64,000 nt of DNA. Source: Vicinamibacterales bacterium. GTDB taxonomy: Bacteria > Acidobacteriota > Vicinamibacteria > Vicinamibacterales > UBA8438. Shown piece by piece: positions 1 to 7,765 of this stretch; position 1 is the stretch's first letter, and each line of letters starts with the position of its first letter. The DNA lies in assembly GCA_029940535.1 (NCBI GenBank), contig JAPYUM010000004.1, positions 24,296-88,295 of the forward strand, in the 5' to 3' direction. A program made the position numbers and the translations under genes. The notes below the pieces were generated by a model. The model was not told the DNA's origin. It ran no database searches and worked only from the letters and a program-made list of their open reading frames with translations.

Positions 1-900
1 AACGCCGTGTCCGAACCCCCGGCCGGTGAACTCGAAACCGTCCTGGGAGGTCTCGACCCCAAAGAACGTGCTGCGGAAGGCACGCGCACCCAGTTGCTGG
101 GTGATGACGGCGCGGAATTGGGTGGCCCGCACGATTCGGCGCTCGTGGCCGCGAATCTCTATCAGCGTGGCTCGCCCCGTCACATCCCGCTGCGTGATGG
201 ACACGTCGTCCAGCCGTCCACCCACCGCGGTCTCGGCATCCGTGTTCAGCATGCGTCGAAGATGGTCGCGCCCCAGGGCGAGACGCCAGTGGTTGCGTGC
301 CTCGGTGACGCAGAAGGCGTCCGGCACCCCCGCGAGGTAGTCGGGGGCCGGCCCGCCCCAGACCGCCGTGGCCGAGCTCGTATGTCCGCCGCAATCCGCG
401 TGGAACAGCGCCTGAATCGGGCCGCTTCCGCTGGTGATGATCACACCGCGGGTGTCGGCGACGGCGTCCGCGACCACGCGCGCCACGGCCGCACCCTGGG
501 TGGCGGCCGGTACGTAGACCTGGCAGTGAGTCGATGAGCAGAGGTCGAACCCCTCGCTCCGGTGTCGACCACGATTCGCCAAGGCATACGTCCGGGCCAG
601 GATCGCCTGTAGGCGAGCCAGCGGTCCGCCCACGGCGTCATTCGTGCTGATCGGCATCTCGGCCGGCACCGATCCGCGGACGTACTCCTCCAGCGACACC
701 CTCCGCACCGTCCGGTCAACGCCGGTGCCCACCTCGACCCGCAGGGTCACCGCGTGGTCCGACGGTGGCGCCGGCGCCGGAGGCGGCGGCGCCACGCGCG
801 ATACGCAGCGCGCGGTGACAACGGCGAGGAGGAGGATCGGAAGGATGCGTGCGAGGCGGAGCCGTCGGGCGCAATGAGGCGCGGTCTCGAGACGTGTCAT
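1..900 (-). CDS. SpoIID/LytB-domain protein (C-terminus cut by window edge)
   Basis: This gene is absent from the ORF track because its stop lies outside the window. Reading the minus strand from the ATG at 900 gives 300 uninterrupted codons to base 1. A hydrophobic N-terminus (ILPILLLAVVTA, about residues 19-30) suggests export; a Cys follows but the lipobox is poor. A proline-rich linker leads into a SpoIID/LytB-type domain: EEYVRGSVPAEMP, LQAILARTYAL, CSSTHCQVY, HADCGGHTS and GRGFGHGV at the edge. SpoIID of Bacillus is a peptidoglycan lytic transglycosylase, and the Glu in PAEMP matches its catalytic position. A cell-wall role in the envelope is inferred. It is divergent from pckA. Confidence 0.88.
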   Translation of the reverse strand, partial: MTRLETAPHCARRLRLARILPILLLAVVTARCVSRVAPPPPAPAPPSDHAVTLRVEVGTGVDRTVRRVSLEEYVRGSVPAEMPISTNDAVGGPLARLQAILARTYALANRGRHRSEGFDLCSSTHCQVYVPAATQGAAVARVVADAVADTRGVIITSGSGPIQALFHADCGGHTSSATAVWGGPAPDYLAGVPDAFCVTEARNHWRLALGRDHLRRMLNTDAETAVGGRLDDVSITQRDVTGRATLIEIRGHERRIVRATQFRAVITQQLGARAFRSTFFGVETSQDGFEFTGRGFGHGV

Positions 901-1003
901 GACAACGGTCTTATCGGACGGATGATGAGTGGGATGCACGCAGTTGCCCAGAACCGCATATTTGACGCGATTCCCGGCTGATCGTACGATGTGCCGCCAT
1001 ATT

Positions 1004-1031
1004 TTGTTAAGCGCATCCCTCTTTGTATAGA
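1004..1031 (+). promoter_or_regulatory. Candidate sigma-70 promoter for pckA
   Basis: TTGTTA (1004-1009) and TATAGA (1026-1031) are separated by 16 bp in the AT-richer gap between the divergent spoIID-like gene and pckA. The pckA GTG start is 26 bp downstream of the -10, with a GGAG ribosome-binding site between them. Prediction by eye only. Confidence 0.5.
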
Positions 1032-1057
1032 CCTAGCGGGTACCAACGGAGTGACAC

Positions 1058-2647
1058 GTGACAGCGGATCAGCGTCTTGAGGCAGTTGGCATCGTAGACC
1101 CAGCGTCAGTATTTTGGAATCTGTCCACCGCCGCGCTGTACGAGGAGGCCATAGCGCGCCGCGAAGGGACGGTGGTGGCCGGCGGCCCGATCGTGTGTCG
1201 CACTGGCCAGCACACGGGACGGTCTCCGAATGACCGATTTCTGGTCGAGGAACCGACGAGCGCAGGGAACATCGACTGGGGCACCGTGAACCGTCCGATG
1301 TCGGGCGACTGTTTCGACGCAGTGCATCGGCTGATCGGGGAGCACCTACGGGACAAAGATCTCTTCGTCCAGGACTGTTACACCGGCGCTGACCCGTCGT
1401 TCCGGCTTCCGGTACGGGTGGTCACGGAACGTGCCTGGCACAGTCTGTTCGCGCGTCACATGTTCATCACGGAAGTGGACCGCTCCAGGCTGAACGATTT
1501 CCAGCCGGAGTTCACGGTGATCGACGCCGCGACGTGTCGCGCCGATCCCGCGGTGCACGGCACCAACTCGGACGTGTTCATTCTGCTGAACCTCGCCAAG
1601 AAACTGGTGTTGATTGGCGGGACCGCGTATGCCGGAGAGATCAAGAAGTCGATCTTCACGGTCATGAACTATCTGCTCCCTTTGCGCCGCGTCATGCCGA
1701 TGCACTGTTCGGCCAACGTTGGCGGGGACGGCGATGTCGCGCTGTTCTTTGGGTTGTCAGGCACCGGCAAGACCACCTTGTCGAGCGACCCGGCCCGTCA
1801 TCTCATCGGCGACGACGAGCATGGTTGGAGCGATAAGGGTGTGTTCAACTTCGAGGGCGGCTGCTACGCGAAGATGATCAAGTTGTCGGCGGAAGCCGAG
1901 CCGCAGATCTATGCGACGACCGGTCAGTTCGGGACCGTGCTCGAGAACGTGACCGTCGACCCCGTGACCCGCCAACTCGATTTCGACGATGCCTCGGTCA
2001 CCGAGAACACCCGCGGCGCTTACCCGCTCTCGGCCATTGACGGCGTGGTCCGGTCGGGCCAGGCCGGGCACCCGCGGAACGTCATCATGCTGACCGCTGA
2101 CGCGTTCGGGGTGTTGCCGCCAATCGCTCGACTCTCGCCGGCCGCCGCGATGTATCACTTCCTGTCTGGGTACACCGCCAAGGTGGCCGGTACCGAGCGA
2201 GGAGTTACGGAGCCCACGGCCACGTTCAGTACGTGTTTCGGCGCCCCGTTCATGGTGTGGGCGCCCACGACCTACTCGGCGTTGCTGGGAGCGCGTTTGG
2301 CCGCCCACGGGTCGACCACGTGGCTCGTCAATACCGGCTGGACCGGCGGCGCGTTCGGCACGGGGCACCGGATGCCGATCGCCCACACCCGCGCCCTGAT
2401 TACCGCGGCCCTGGCCGGTGATCTGGACGACGTGGCGTGCGAGACGGACCCGGTGTTCAACATCGACGTGCCGCTCAGCTGTCCGGGAGTGCCGTCCGAG
2501 GTCTTGCGGCCGCGGCAGACGTGGGCGAATCCGGCGGACTATGACGAGCAGGCCGGGAAGCTGGCCGCGATGTTCAGGAAGAACTTCGAGTCGTTCGCCA
2601 AGTCCGCCGAGGCCGAGGTCCTGGCGGCCGGTCCTCGCGCGACCTAA
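1058..2647 (+). CDS. pckA: Phosphoenolpyruvate carboxykinase (ATP)
   Basis: Converts oxaloacetate plus ATP to phosphoenolpyruvate, CO2 and ADP, the entry step of gluconeogenesis in the cytoplasm. The 529-aa product has family length. Visible hallmarks are RTGQHTGRSPNDRF near residue 50, the P-loop GLSGTGKTTLS at about residue 232, the metal/nucleotide motif IGDDEHGW shortly after, and FNFEGGCYAK. The GTG start has a GGAG ribosome-binding site seven bases upstream, and the N-terminus reads naturally from there. It is the first gene of a plus-strand run; gatB follows after 5 bp, so the two are probably co-transcribed although functionally unrelated. Confidence 0.97.
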   Translation: MTADQRLEAVGIVDPASVFWNLSTAALYEEAIARREGTVVAGGPIVCRTGQHTGRSPNDRFLVEEPTSAGNIDWGTVNRPMSGDCFDAVHRLIGEHLRDKDLFVQDCYTGADPSFRLPVRVVTERAWHSLFARHMFITEVDRSRLNDFQPEFTVIDAATCRADPAVHGTNSDVFILLNLAKKLVLIGGTAYAGEIKKSIFTVMNYLLPLRRVMPMHCSANVGGDGDVALFFGLSGTGKTTLSSDPARHLIGDDEHGWSDKGVFNFEGGCYAKMIKLSAEAEPQIYATTGQFGTVLENVTVDPVTRQLDFDDASVTENTRGAYPLSAIDGVVRSGQAGHPRNVIMLTADAFGVLPPIARLSPAAAMYHFLSGYTAKVAGTERGVTEPTATFSTCFGAPFMVWAPTTYSALLGARLAAHGSTTWLVNTGWTGGAFGTGHRMPIAHTRALITAALAGDLDDVACETDPVFNIDVPLSCPGVPSEVLRPRQTWANPADYDEQAGKLAAMFRKNFESFAKSAEAEVLAAGPRAT

Positions 2648-2652
2648 CCGGT

Positions 2653-4116
2653 ATGACGAGTACCACGGTGTTCGAACCGGTCATCGGGCTCGAAATTCAC
2701 GCGCAGCTACGAACCGAGACGAAAATCTTCTGCGGGTGTGCCACCGCGTTCGGGGCGGCCCCGAACGCGCACGTGTGCCCCGTGTGTCTCGGGTTTCCGG
2801 GCGCGCTCCCGGTACTGAATCGTCAGGTCGTCGAACTGGCGATGCGAGTCGGACTGGCGCTGGGGTGCACCATCCAGACGCGCTCGATTTTTGCGCGCAA
2901 GAACTACTTCTATCCCGACTTGCCGAAGGGATATCAGATCTCCCAGTACGAGCACCCCATCGCCACCGACGGTGTCCTGAACTATGAGGCGGATGACGGA
3001 CCGCACTCGGTCCGAATCCTTCGCGTCCATCTAGAAGAGGACGCGGGGAAGTCGCTCCATGTTGGCACCAGCGGGGGGGACGGGCATAGCCACCTCGATT
3101 TCAACCGTAGCGGGGTGCCGCTCGTCGAGATCGTCACGCATCCGGACTTGCGTTCTGCGGCCGACGCATCAGATAGTTTCGCCCGGTTGCGGGCGATGCT
3201 GCTGGCCGTCGGCGCCAATGACGGCAGTATGGAGGAGGGGAGTCTGCGCTGCGACGCCAACGTGTCGATCCGTCCGGTTGGTCAGTCGAAGCTCGGGGTC
3301 AAGGTCGAGGTTAAGAACGTGAACTCCTTTCGCTTCCTGGCGCGTGCGATCGAGCACGAGGTGACCAGACAGACGGCGCGGTGCGTCGCCGGTGACCGGG
3401 TCGTCCAGGAGTCCCGCCAGTGGGATGAAGCGCGGGGCCGTACGGTGTCAATGCGAAGCAAGGAAGAGGCCCATGACTACCGCTATTTTCCGGAGCCGGA
3501 CCTGCCCCCGGTAGACGTGACCGACGAGTGGATCGCCGAGGTTCGTGAAAGTTTGCCAGAGCTTCCCGAGGCCAGAAAACAGCGGCTGATCCGAGACTAT
3601 GCGTTGTCGTCGTCGGACGCGGGACAGATCGCCGAGACGGCGTCCTTGACGCGGTTCTTTGAAGCGACCGCCGCCGTGGCCACCAATGCGCGGGCCGCCG
3701 CCAACTGGGTCACCGGGGAAGTGACCAGACGACTGAAGCAGGACGGTGGGGCCGTCGACGCCGTCGCCGTGACACCTGACGCGCTCGGTCGTCTCCTGCT
3801 CCTGGTCGACACCGGACGGGTGAGCGCCAGCGCCGCGAAGGACGTGTTCGAGTTGATGTACGGATCCGGCCGTGAGGCGGAGGAGATCGTCCTGACGGAG
3901 GGATTGTCCCAGATTGGCGACGAGGCTGAACTGCAAGAGATTGTGGCAGGGGTGATTGCCGAGCACGCGGATGCCGTCGGGCGTTTCCGCGCCGGCCACG
4001 AAGGGACACTCGGGTTTCTGGTGGGACAGGTCATGCGAGCCACCCGCGGCCGCGCCAACCCCACGCTGGTCAACGAGTTACTGCGACGCAGACTCGCGGA
4101 CGGGAGCGGGGAGTGA
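2653..4116 (+). CDS. gatB: Aspartyl/glutamyl-tRNA amidotransferase subunit B
   Basis: GatB is the kinase/transferase subunit of GatCAB, which converts misacylated Glu-tRNA(Gln) or Asp-tRNA(Asn) to the amidated form using ammonia supplied by GatA. The 487-aa product starts FEPVIGLEIHAQLRTETKIFCGC and carries the Cys pairs of the family zinc site (CGC and CPVC around residues 25-42), followed by conserved blocks such as KNYFYPDLPKGYQISQY and LEEDAGKSLH, and a YqeY-like C-terminal tRNA-binding region. gatA and gatC are not in the window, so the complex is encoded at split loci. Confidence 0.97.
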   Translation: MTSTTVFEPVIGLEIHAQLRTETKIFCGCATAFGAAPNAHVCPVCLGFPGALPVLNRQVVELAMRVGLALGCTIQTRSIFARKNYFYPDLPKGYQISQYEHPIATDGVLNYEADDGPHSVRILRVHLEEDAGKSLHVGTSGGDGHSHLDFNRSGVPLVEIVTHPDLRSAADASDSFARLRAMLLAVGANDGSMEEGSLRCDANVSIRPVGQSKLGVKVEVKNVNSFRFLARAIEHEVTRQTARCVAGDRVVQESRQWDEARGRTVSMRSKEEAHDYRYFPEPDLPPVDVTDEWIAEVRESLPELPEARKQRLIRDYALSSSDAGQIAETASLTRFFEATAAVATNARAAANWVTGEVTRRLKQDGGAVDAVAVTPDALGRLLLLVDTGRVSASAAKDVFELMYGSGREAEEIVLTEGLSQIGDEAELQEIVAGVIAEHADAVGRFRAGHEGTLGFLVGQVMRATRGRANPTLVNELLRRRLADGSGE

Positions 4117-4128
4117 CGACGGCCTGCA

Positions 4129-4137
4129 TGCTACAAT
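4129..4137 (+). promoter_or_regulatory. Extended -10 promoter candidate for ftsEX
   Basis: TGCTACAAT matches the extended -10 consensus TGnTATAAT with one mismatch, and lies between the gatB stop and the ftsE GTG. No good -35 is visible 16-18 bp upstream, as is common for extended -10 promoters. The ftsE start is 14 bp after it, leaving a very short leader. Confidence 0.4.
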
Positions 4138-4151
4138 GAGTCTATCTAGCT

Positions 4152-5075
4152 GTGATTGAGGCTCTCCACCTTTCCAAGGCGTGCCGTCTTGGCGTTCACG
4201 CGCTTCACGACCTGTCTCTCTCCGTAGGGACAGGTGAGTTCGTGTTCTTGACCGGCCCCAGTGGAGCGGGCAAGTCGACCCTCCTACGTCTCTTGTTATG
4301 TCAGGAACGGCCGACCGAGGGTCGACTGGTGGTGGACGGTGAAGACCTGTCTCAGATGGGCGCGGGAGAGACACAGGCGTATCGTCGCTAGGTCGGATTC
4401 GTGTTTCAGGATTTCAAGCTGATCGACCGTATGACCGTGGTCGAAAACGCGGCCTTCGTGCTTCGGGTGATGGGCGCGGACGAGACGGTGCAGCAACGGC
4501 GTGCCGAGCAGGCCCTCAAGTGGGTCGGTCTCGAGGATCGACTCGATGCGTACCCGTCGGAATTGTCAGCGGGAGAGCAACAGCGGGTTGCCGTCGCACG
4601 GGCTCTCATCAACCGCCCGATGATGGTCCTGGCCGACGAACCGACCGGCAATCTGGACCCCGATCTCGCGCTGGAGATCATGAACCTGTTCCGTGAGATC
4701 AACGCCGCCGGCACCACGGTACTGGTTGCCACCCATGATCGAGAGTTGATTCGTCAGGTGGGCTGTCGGGCCATCTTGCTCGAGCAGGGAGTGCTCACGG
4801 AGGAGACGCCGGCCGTCGGGCACGTGGCGCCATCGGAGGCGTTCGGTCTCGAGATCGATGCCGACGAGGTCACCGGGGACGACGCGAACATCGCTGAGCC
4901 CGAGCCGTTCCAGTCCGTCGCCAGCGGTGGGACACCGACTGCAGAGTCGGACAAGCTGGCGCCAAGCGACATCTTTGCCGAGTTGGACGCGGCCTTGGCC
5001 GGGAGCGAGCCGGCGGGGCACGTGGAGGCGGACGATCTTACTGACGACGAGGTTCGTCGAGACGACACAGGGTGA
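4152..5075 (+). pseudogene. ftsE: Cell-division ABC transporter ATPase FtsE, interrupted by an in-frame TAG
   Basis: FtsE is the ATPase of the FtsEX complex, which activates septal peptidoglycan hydrolases during division. The frame is continuous from the GTG at 4152 to 5075 except for a TAG at 4389-4391. The first 79 codons hold Walker A (GPSGAGKST); directly after the TAG the same frame continues VGFVFQDFKLIDRMTV, the Q-loop region, then the signature LSAGEQQR and Walker B MVLADEPT. The TAG sits where relatives have Gln or Lys (RRxVGFVFQ), so a single C-to-T or A-to-T change explains it. A C-terminal acidic extension of about 80 residues goes beyond the usual 220-230. The ORF track shows two pieces, but this is one gene. 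ftsX follows. Confidence 0.88.
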
Positions 5076-5111
5076 GCGGTGTGAGCACTTCGGTATAGCT
5101 TCGAAGAAGCG

Positions 5112-5966
5112 GTGGTGAGTTTGTGGCGTCGGCGACGGTCCAGTGCGCTGTCGGTCGCCACCATCACGGCCGCGATCCTTGTGTTCGGGATCCTGTTGAC
5201 GGCGAGCTGGAATCTGGACGGCTTGCTGGCGGAATGGGCCGCGTCGGCTGAGATGTCGGTGTATCTCGGCGACGACGTGACACCGGAGGCACGGGCGACC
5301 GTCGAACAGATGCTCCGCGACAGCGATCTGGTCACCGCGTTCGAATTCGTGTCGAAAGAGGAAGCGTTGGCACGGTTCACCCGCGACTTCGCCGACCTTG
5401 CCGCGGTCGCCGAGCAAGGTGCGGGGAATCCGATCCCCGCCTCGTTCGAGGCGCGGGTACCGCCGACGTCGGGCGATTCGGCCGCGGTGGGTCAACTCGC
5501 GGCCAGACTTGAGGCGGTGGCTGGCGTCGATGACGTCTGGTTGGACCAGCGGTGGATCCAACGTCTGACCACGGCCGTCATGGTTGTCCGCGGCGTCGGC
5601 CTCGTGTTCGTGTGCGTATTGGTCATGGCTGCCGCGTTGACGGTAGCGAACGTTGTCCGGCTTGCGTGCGTGGCGCGCAGTGACGAGATCGAGATCATGC
5701 GACTGGTTGGCGCGCCGCTGGCGTATGTGCGGGGTCCGTTCGTGCTCGAGGGGGTTCTGCAGGGCGGGGTGGGGGCGTCCGTAGCGCTCGCGCTCCTAGC
5801 CGCCGGCCTCTTCGCCGGGGAATCGCTGTACGGTGACGTCGTGAGGCAAGTGCTTGGGGCGGACGTGATGATCTTCCTGCCGCCGGCGTTGGGGGCGCTG
5901 CTTGTCTTCGGTGGGATGGCGGTCGGGTGCGTAGGGGGGGCTGGTCGCGTCGCTGAGTACCCGTGA
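5112..5966 (+). CDS. ftsX: Cell-division membrane protein FtsX, C-terminus probably frameshifted
   Basis: FtsX is the membrane partner of FtsE that passes the ATPase cycle to periplasmic amidase activators. The 284-aa product has the family layout: first TM segment at residues about 15-33 (ATITAAILVFGILLTASW), a periplasmic domain with GDDVTPEARATVEQ and KEEALARF, then three more hydrophobic segments after residue 155. The last residues AGRVAEYP look wrong for the family. A run of seven G (5934-5940) precedes them; with six G the frame would end GGLVASLSTRE, a typical FtsX tail, reaching a stop near 5980. The defect touches only the extreme C-terminus. Confidence 0.88.
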   Translation: MVSLWRRRRSSALSVATITAAILVFGILLTASWNLDGLLAEWAASAEMSVYLGDDVTPEARATVEQMLRDSDLVTAFEFVSKEEALARFTRDFADLAAVAEQGAGNPIPASFEARVPPTSGDSAAVGQLAARLEAVAGVDDVWLDQRWIQRLTTAVMVVRGVGLVFVCVLVMAAALTVANVVRLACVARSDEIEIMRLVGAPLAYVRGPFVLEGVLQGGVGASVALALLAAGLFAGESLYGDVVRQVLGADVMIFLPPALGALLVFGGMAVGCVGGAGRVAEYP

Positions 5967-6016
5967 GACCCCAACGAGTGAATGACATGCGCGCGGCCGC
6001 TGGCGGTCGGTGCGCG

Positions 6017-6046
6017 TTGACAGCGGCGAAACCACCCGCATAAACT
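6017..6046 (+). promoter_or_regulatory. Candidate sigma-70 promoter upstream of the small ORF and glycerate kinase
   Basis: A perfect TTGACA (6017-6022) is followed after 18 bp by TAAACT (6041-6046). It lies downstream of ftsX and would start transcription near 6053, so the upstream ORF-track start at 6010 for the small gene cannot be used and the ATG at 6064 is preferred. Confidence 0.5.
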
Positions 6047-6063
6047 GGGTGCTCCTAACGCAC

Positions 6064-6384
6064 ATGTCGCGGACAGTTTGCCCCTTCTCTCGTTTGTTGG
6101 TCGATGCGCGCCCGTCCCGGGTCCCGACAGCGGGCACCATACGCACGAATTTCTACCGGGAAGAGTTCCTCAAGCACCAGGAGTGCCTGCACCAGCAGCG
6201 AGATGCTTACTCGGAGTGCACCATCACGGAGATGGAGACGGCTCTTCGTCGCGTGATGGCTCGAGTCGATGAGTTGTGCGCGCAAGGCCACGCCGATGTC
6301 GACCTGGTGGTGAGCCGTCTGCTCCAGACATTCGACGGCGTGACGAAGTTGTCCGCCTGGTCAGACCCGTCACGCATCCACTGA
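6064..6384 (+). CDS. Hypothetical protein
   Basis: Not recognised. The 106-aa frame from the ATG at 6064 has the strong third-position G/C bias of real genes here, so it looks coding. The second half (FYREEFLKHQECLHQQ to VSRLLQTFDG) should be helical and charged, with several Cys and His (QECLHQQ, SECTITE, DELCAQGH). No signal peptide or TM segment is visible. It follows a good TTGACA promoter and ends 4 bp before the glycerate kinase TTG, so the two are probably one transcript. A regulatory or accessory role is possible but unsupported. Confidence 0.55.
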   Translation: MSRTVCPFSRLLVDARPSRVPTAGTIRTNFYREEFLKHQECLHQQRDAYSECTITEMETALRRVMARVDELCAQGHADVDLVVSRLLQTFDGVTKLSAWSDPSRIH

Positions 6385-6388
6385 GTAT

Positions 6389-7765
6389 TTGCTCTCACGA
6401 GTCTTCCACACCCTGTCCTTCCACCATCGGCCGCTCGCGCTTCTTCGTCAACACACTGTTGAGATCGTTCGTGCCGCGCTCGAGGCGGTGTCGCCGGTTC
6501 GGCTGATGCGCTTCGCGCTCGAGGAACGGTGGGTGCGGGACGCCGTGACCGATGCGCCGATCGCCGTGATTGCCGCCGGGAAAGCGTCCGAAGGCATGGT
6601 GCGTGGACTCCTGGAGGCGCCCGGCGTGCGAATCGCTCGAGGGGTTGCGGTTGGCCCCGGGGCATCCACGACCGGGCCTGGGCCGTTCACCTGGTATGCG
6701 GCTGGCCACCCCGTGCCGAATGCCGGGAGCATCGCCGCTGGACGGGCGGTCCTGCGGTGCGCGGCGCAGACGGGTCCGTTGGAACGGCTGTTGGTGCTCC
6801 TGTCCGGCGGGGCCTCTGCCCTGATGGCGGCTCCGGTTGCCGGGCTGACGCTGGGGGAGAAAATCGAGGCGACACGGCTCCTTCTGAGCTCTGGCGTGCC
6901 GATCCATGAATTGAACTGCGTGCGAAAACATCTGTCGAACGTGAAGGGTGGCCGCGTGGCGCTGGCCGCCAAGGGTCCCATACTGACGCTGGCCATCTCT
7001 GACGTGGTCTCGCCGCTGGAAGACGACCCGAGCGTTATCGGGTCGGGACCCACCGTGCCTGATCGGACGACCTATGCCGAGGCGCTGGCAGTCGCCACCG
7101 GGCCGACGATTGTCGGTCGGATGCCGGCCGCGGTTGTCGAGGTGCTGGAGCGTGGCTGTGCTGGCATGCTCGACGAGACACTGAAGGCGGGCGACGCGCG
7201 TGCAGAGGCCACGGACTATCGCGTGATCGGCAACCGCCGCCAGGCGATGGCGGGGGCGCTGACGGCGGCTCGAGGGCTGGGATACGCGGCCGCGTCACTT
7301 GACACGCCGGTCACCGGCGAGGCTCGGGTGACGGGCCCGCGTCACGTCGAGCGGTTGCTCGGTCTGTGTCACAAATTGCAGCACGAGCACGAGGGGGCCG
7401 CCTGTGCCGTATCGTCTGGGGAAACGACCGTGACGTTGACCGGCGGCGGCCGAGGTGGTCGCAATCAAGAAATGGCGTTGGCGGCCGCATCGCTGTTGAA
7501 GGACCATCCCGGCACTGTGTTCGCGAGCGTCGGAACCGACGGTGTGGATGGGCCGACCGACGCCGCCGGGGCAGTGGTCGACACCACCACGATGGCACGG
7601 GCCAGCGGTGTCGGCCTGGCCGCCCCGAGTCGCTATCTTGCGACCAACGACTCGTATCGATTTTTCGACCCGCTGGGCGACTTGATCAAGACCGGACCCA
7701 GTGGCACAAACGTAGGAGACTTGCAGATCGTGCTAACAACCGGGACCGAGGGCCACACGTTGTGA
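6389..7765 (+). CDS. Glycerate 2-kinase (DUF4147/MOFRL family)
   Basis: Phosphorylates D-glycerate to 2-phosphoglycerate, feeding glyoxylate or hydroxypyruvate pathways into glycolysis. The 458-aa product matches the GckA/TtuD type: AALEAVSPVRLMRFAL at the N-terminus, AAGKASEGMV, the Gly-rich LLVLLSGGASALMAAP near residue 140, LNCVRKHLSNVKGG, ISDVVSPLEDDPSVIGSGPTVPD, and the C-terminal MOFRL block GGGRGGRNQEMALAAA to SVGTDGVDGPTDAAGA. The start is TTG in the track; the true start may lie a little further in, since conserved sequence begins about 25 residues later. Its TGA overlaps the GTG of rnr by four bases (GTGA), implying translational coupling. Confidence 0.92.
   Translation: MLSRVFHTLSFHHRPLALLRQHTVEIVRAALEAVSPVRLMRFALEERWVRDAVTDAPIAVIAAGKASEGMVRGLLEAPGVRIARGVAVGPGASTTGPGPFTWYAAGHPVPNAGSIAAGRAVLRCAAQTGPLERLLVLLSGGASALMAAPVAGLTLGEKIEATRLLLSSGVPIHELNCVRKHLSNVKGGRVALAAKGPILTLAISDVVSPLEDDPSVIGSGPTVPDRTTYAEALAVATGPTIVGRMPAAVVEVLERGCAGMLDETLKAGDARAEATDYRVIGNRRQAMAGALTAARGLGYAAASLDTPVTGEARVTGPRHVERLLGLCHKLQHEHEGAACAVSSGETTVTLTGGGRGGRNQEMALAAASLLKDHPGTVFASVGTDGVDGPTDAAGAVVDTTTMARASGVGLAAPSRYLATNDSYRFFDPLGDLIKTGPSGTNVGDLQIVLTTGTEGHTL

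Noticed and set aside
4389-4391. Pyrrolysine or programmed readthrough at the ftsE TAG
   Set aside because: No pylT/pylS evidence and the site corresponds to an ordinary Gln/Lys; a point change or sequencing error is simpler.
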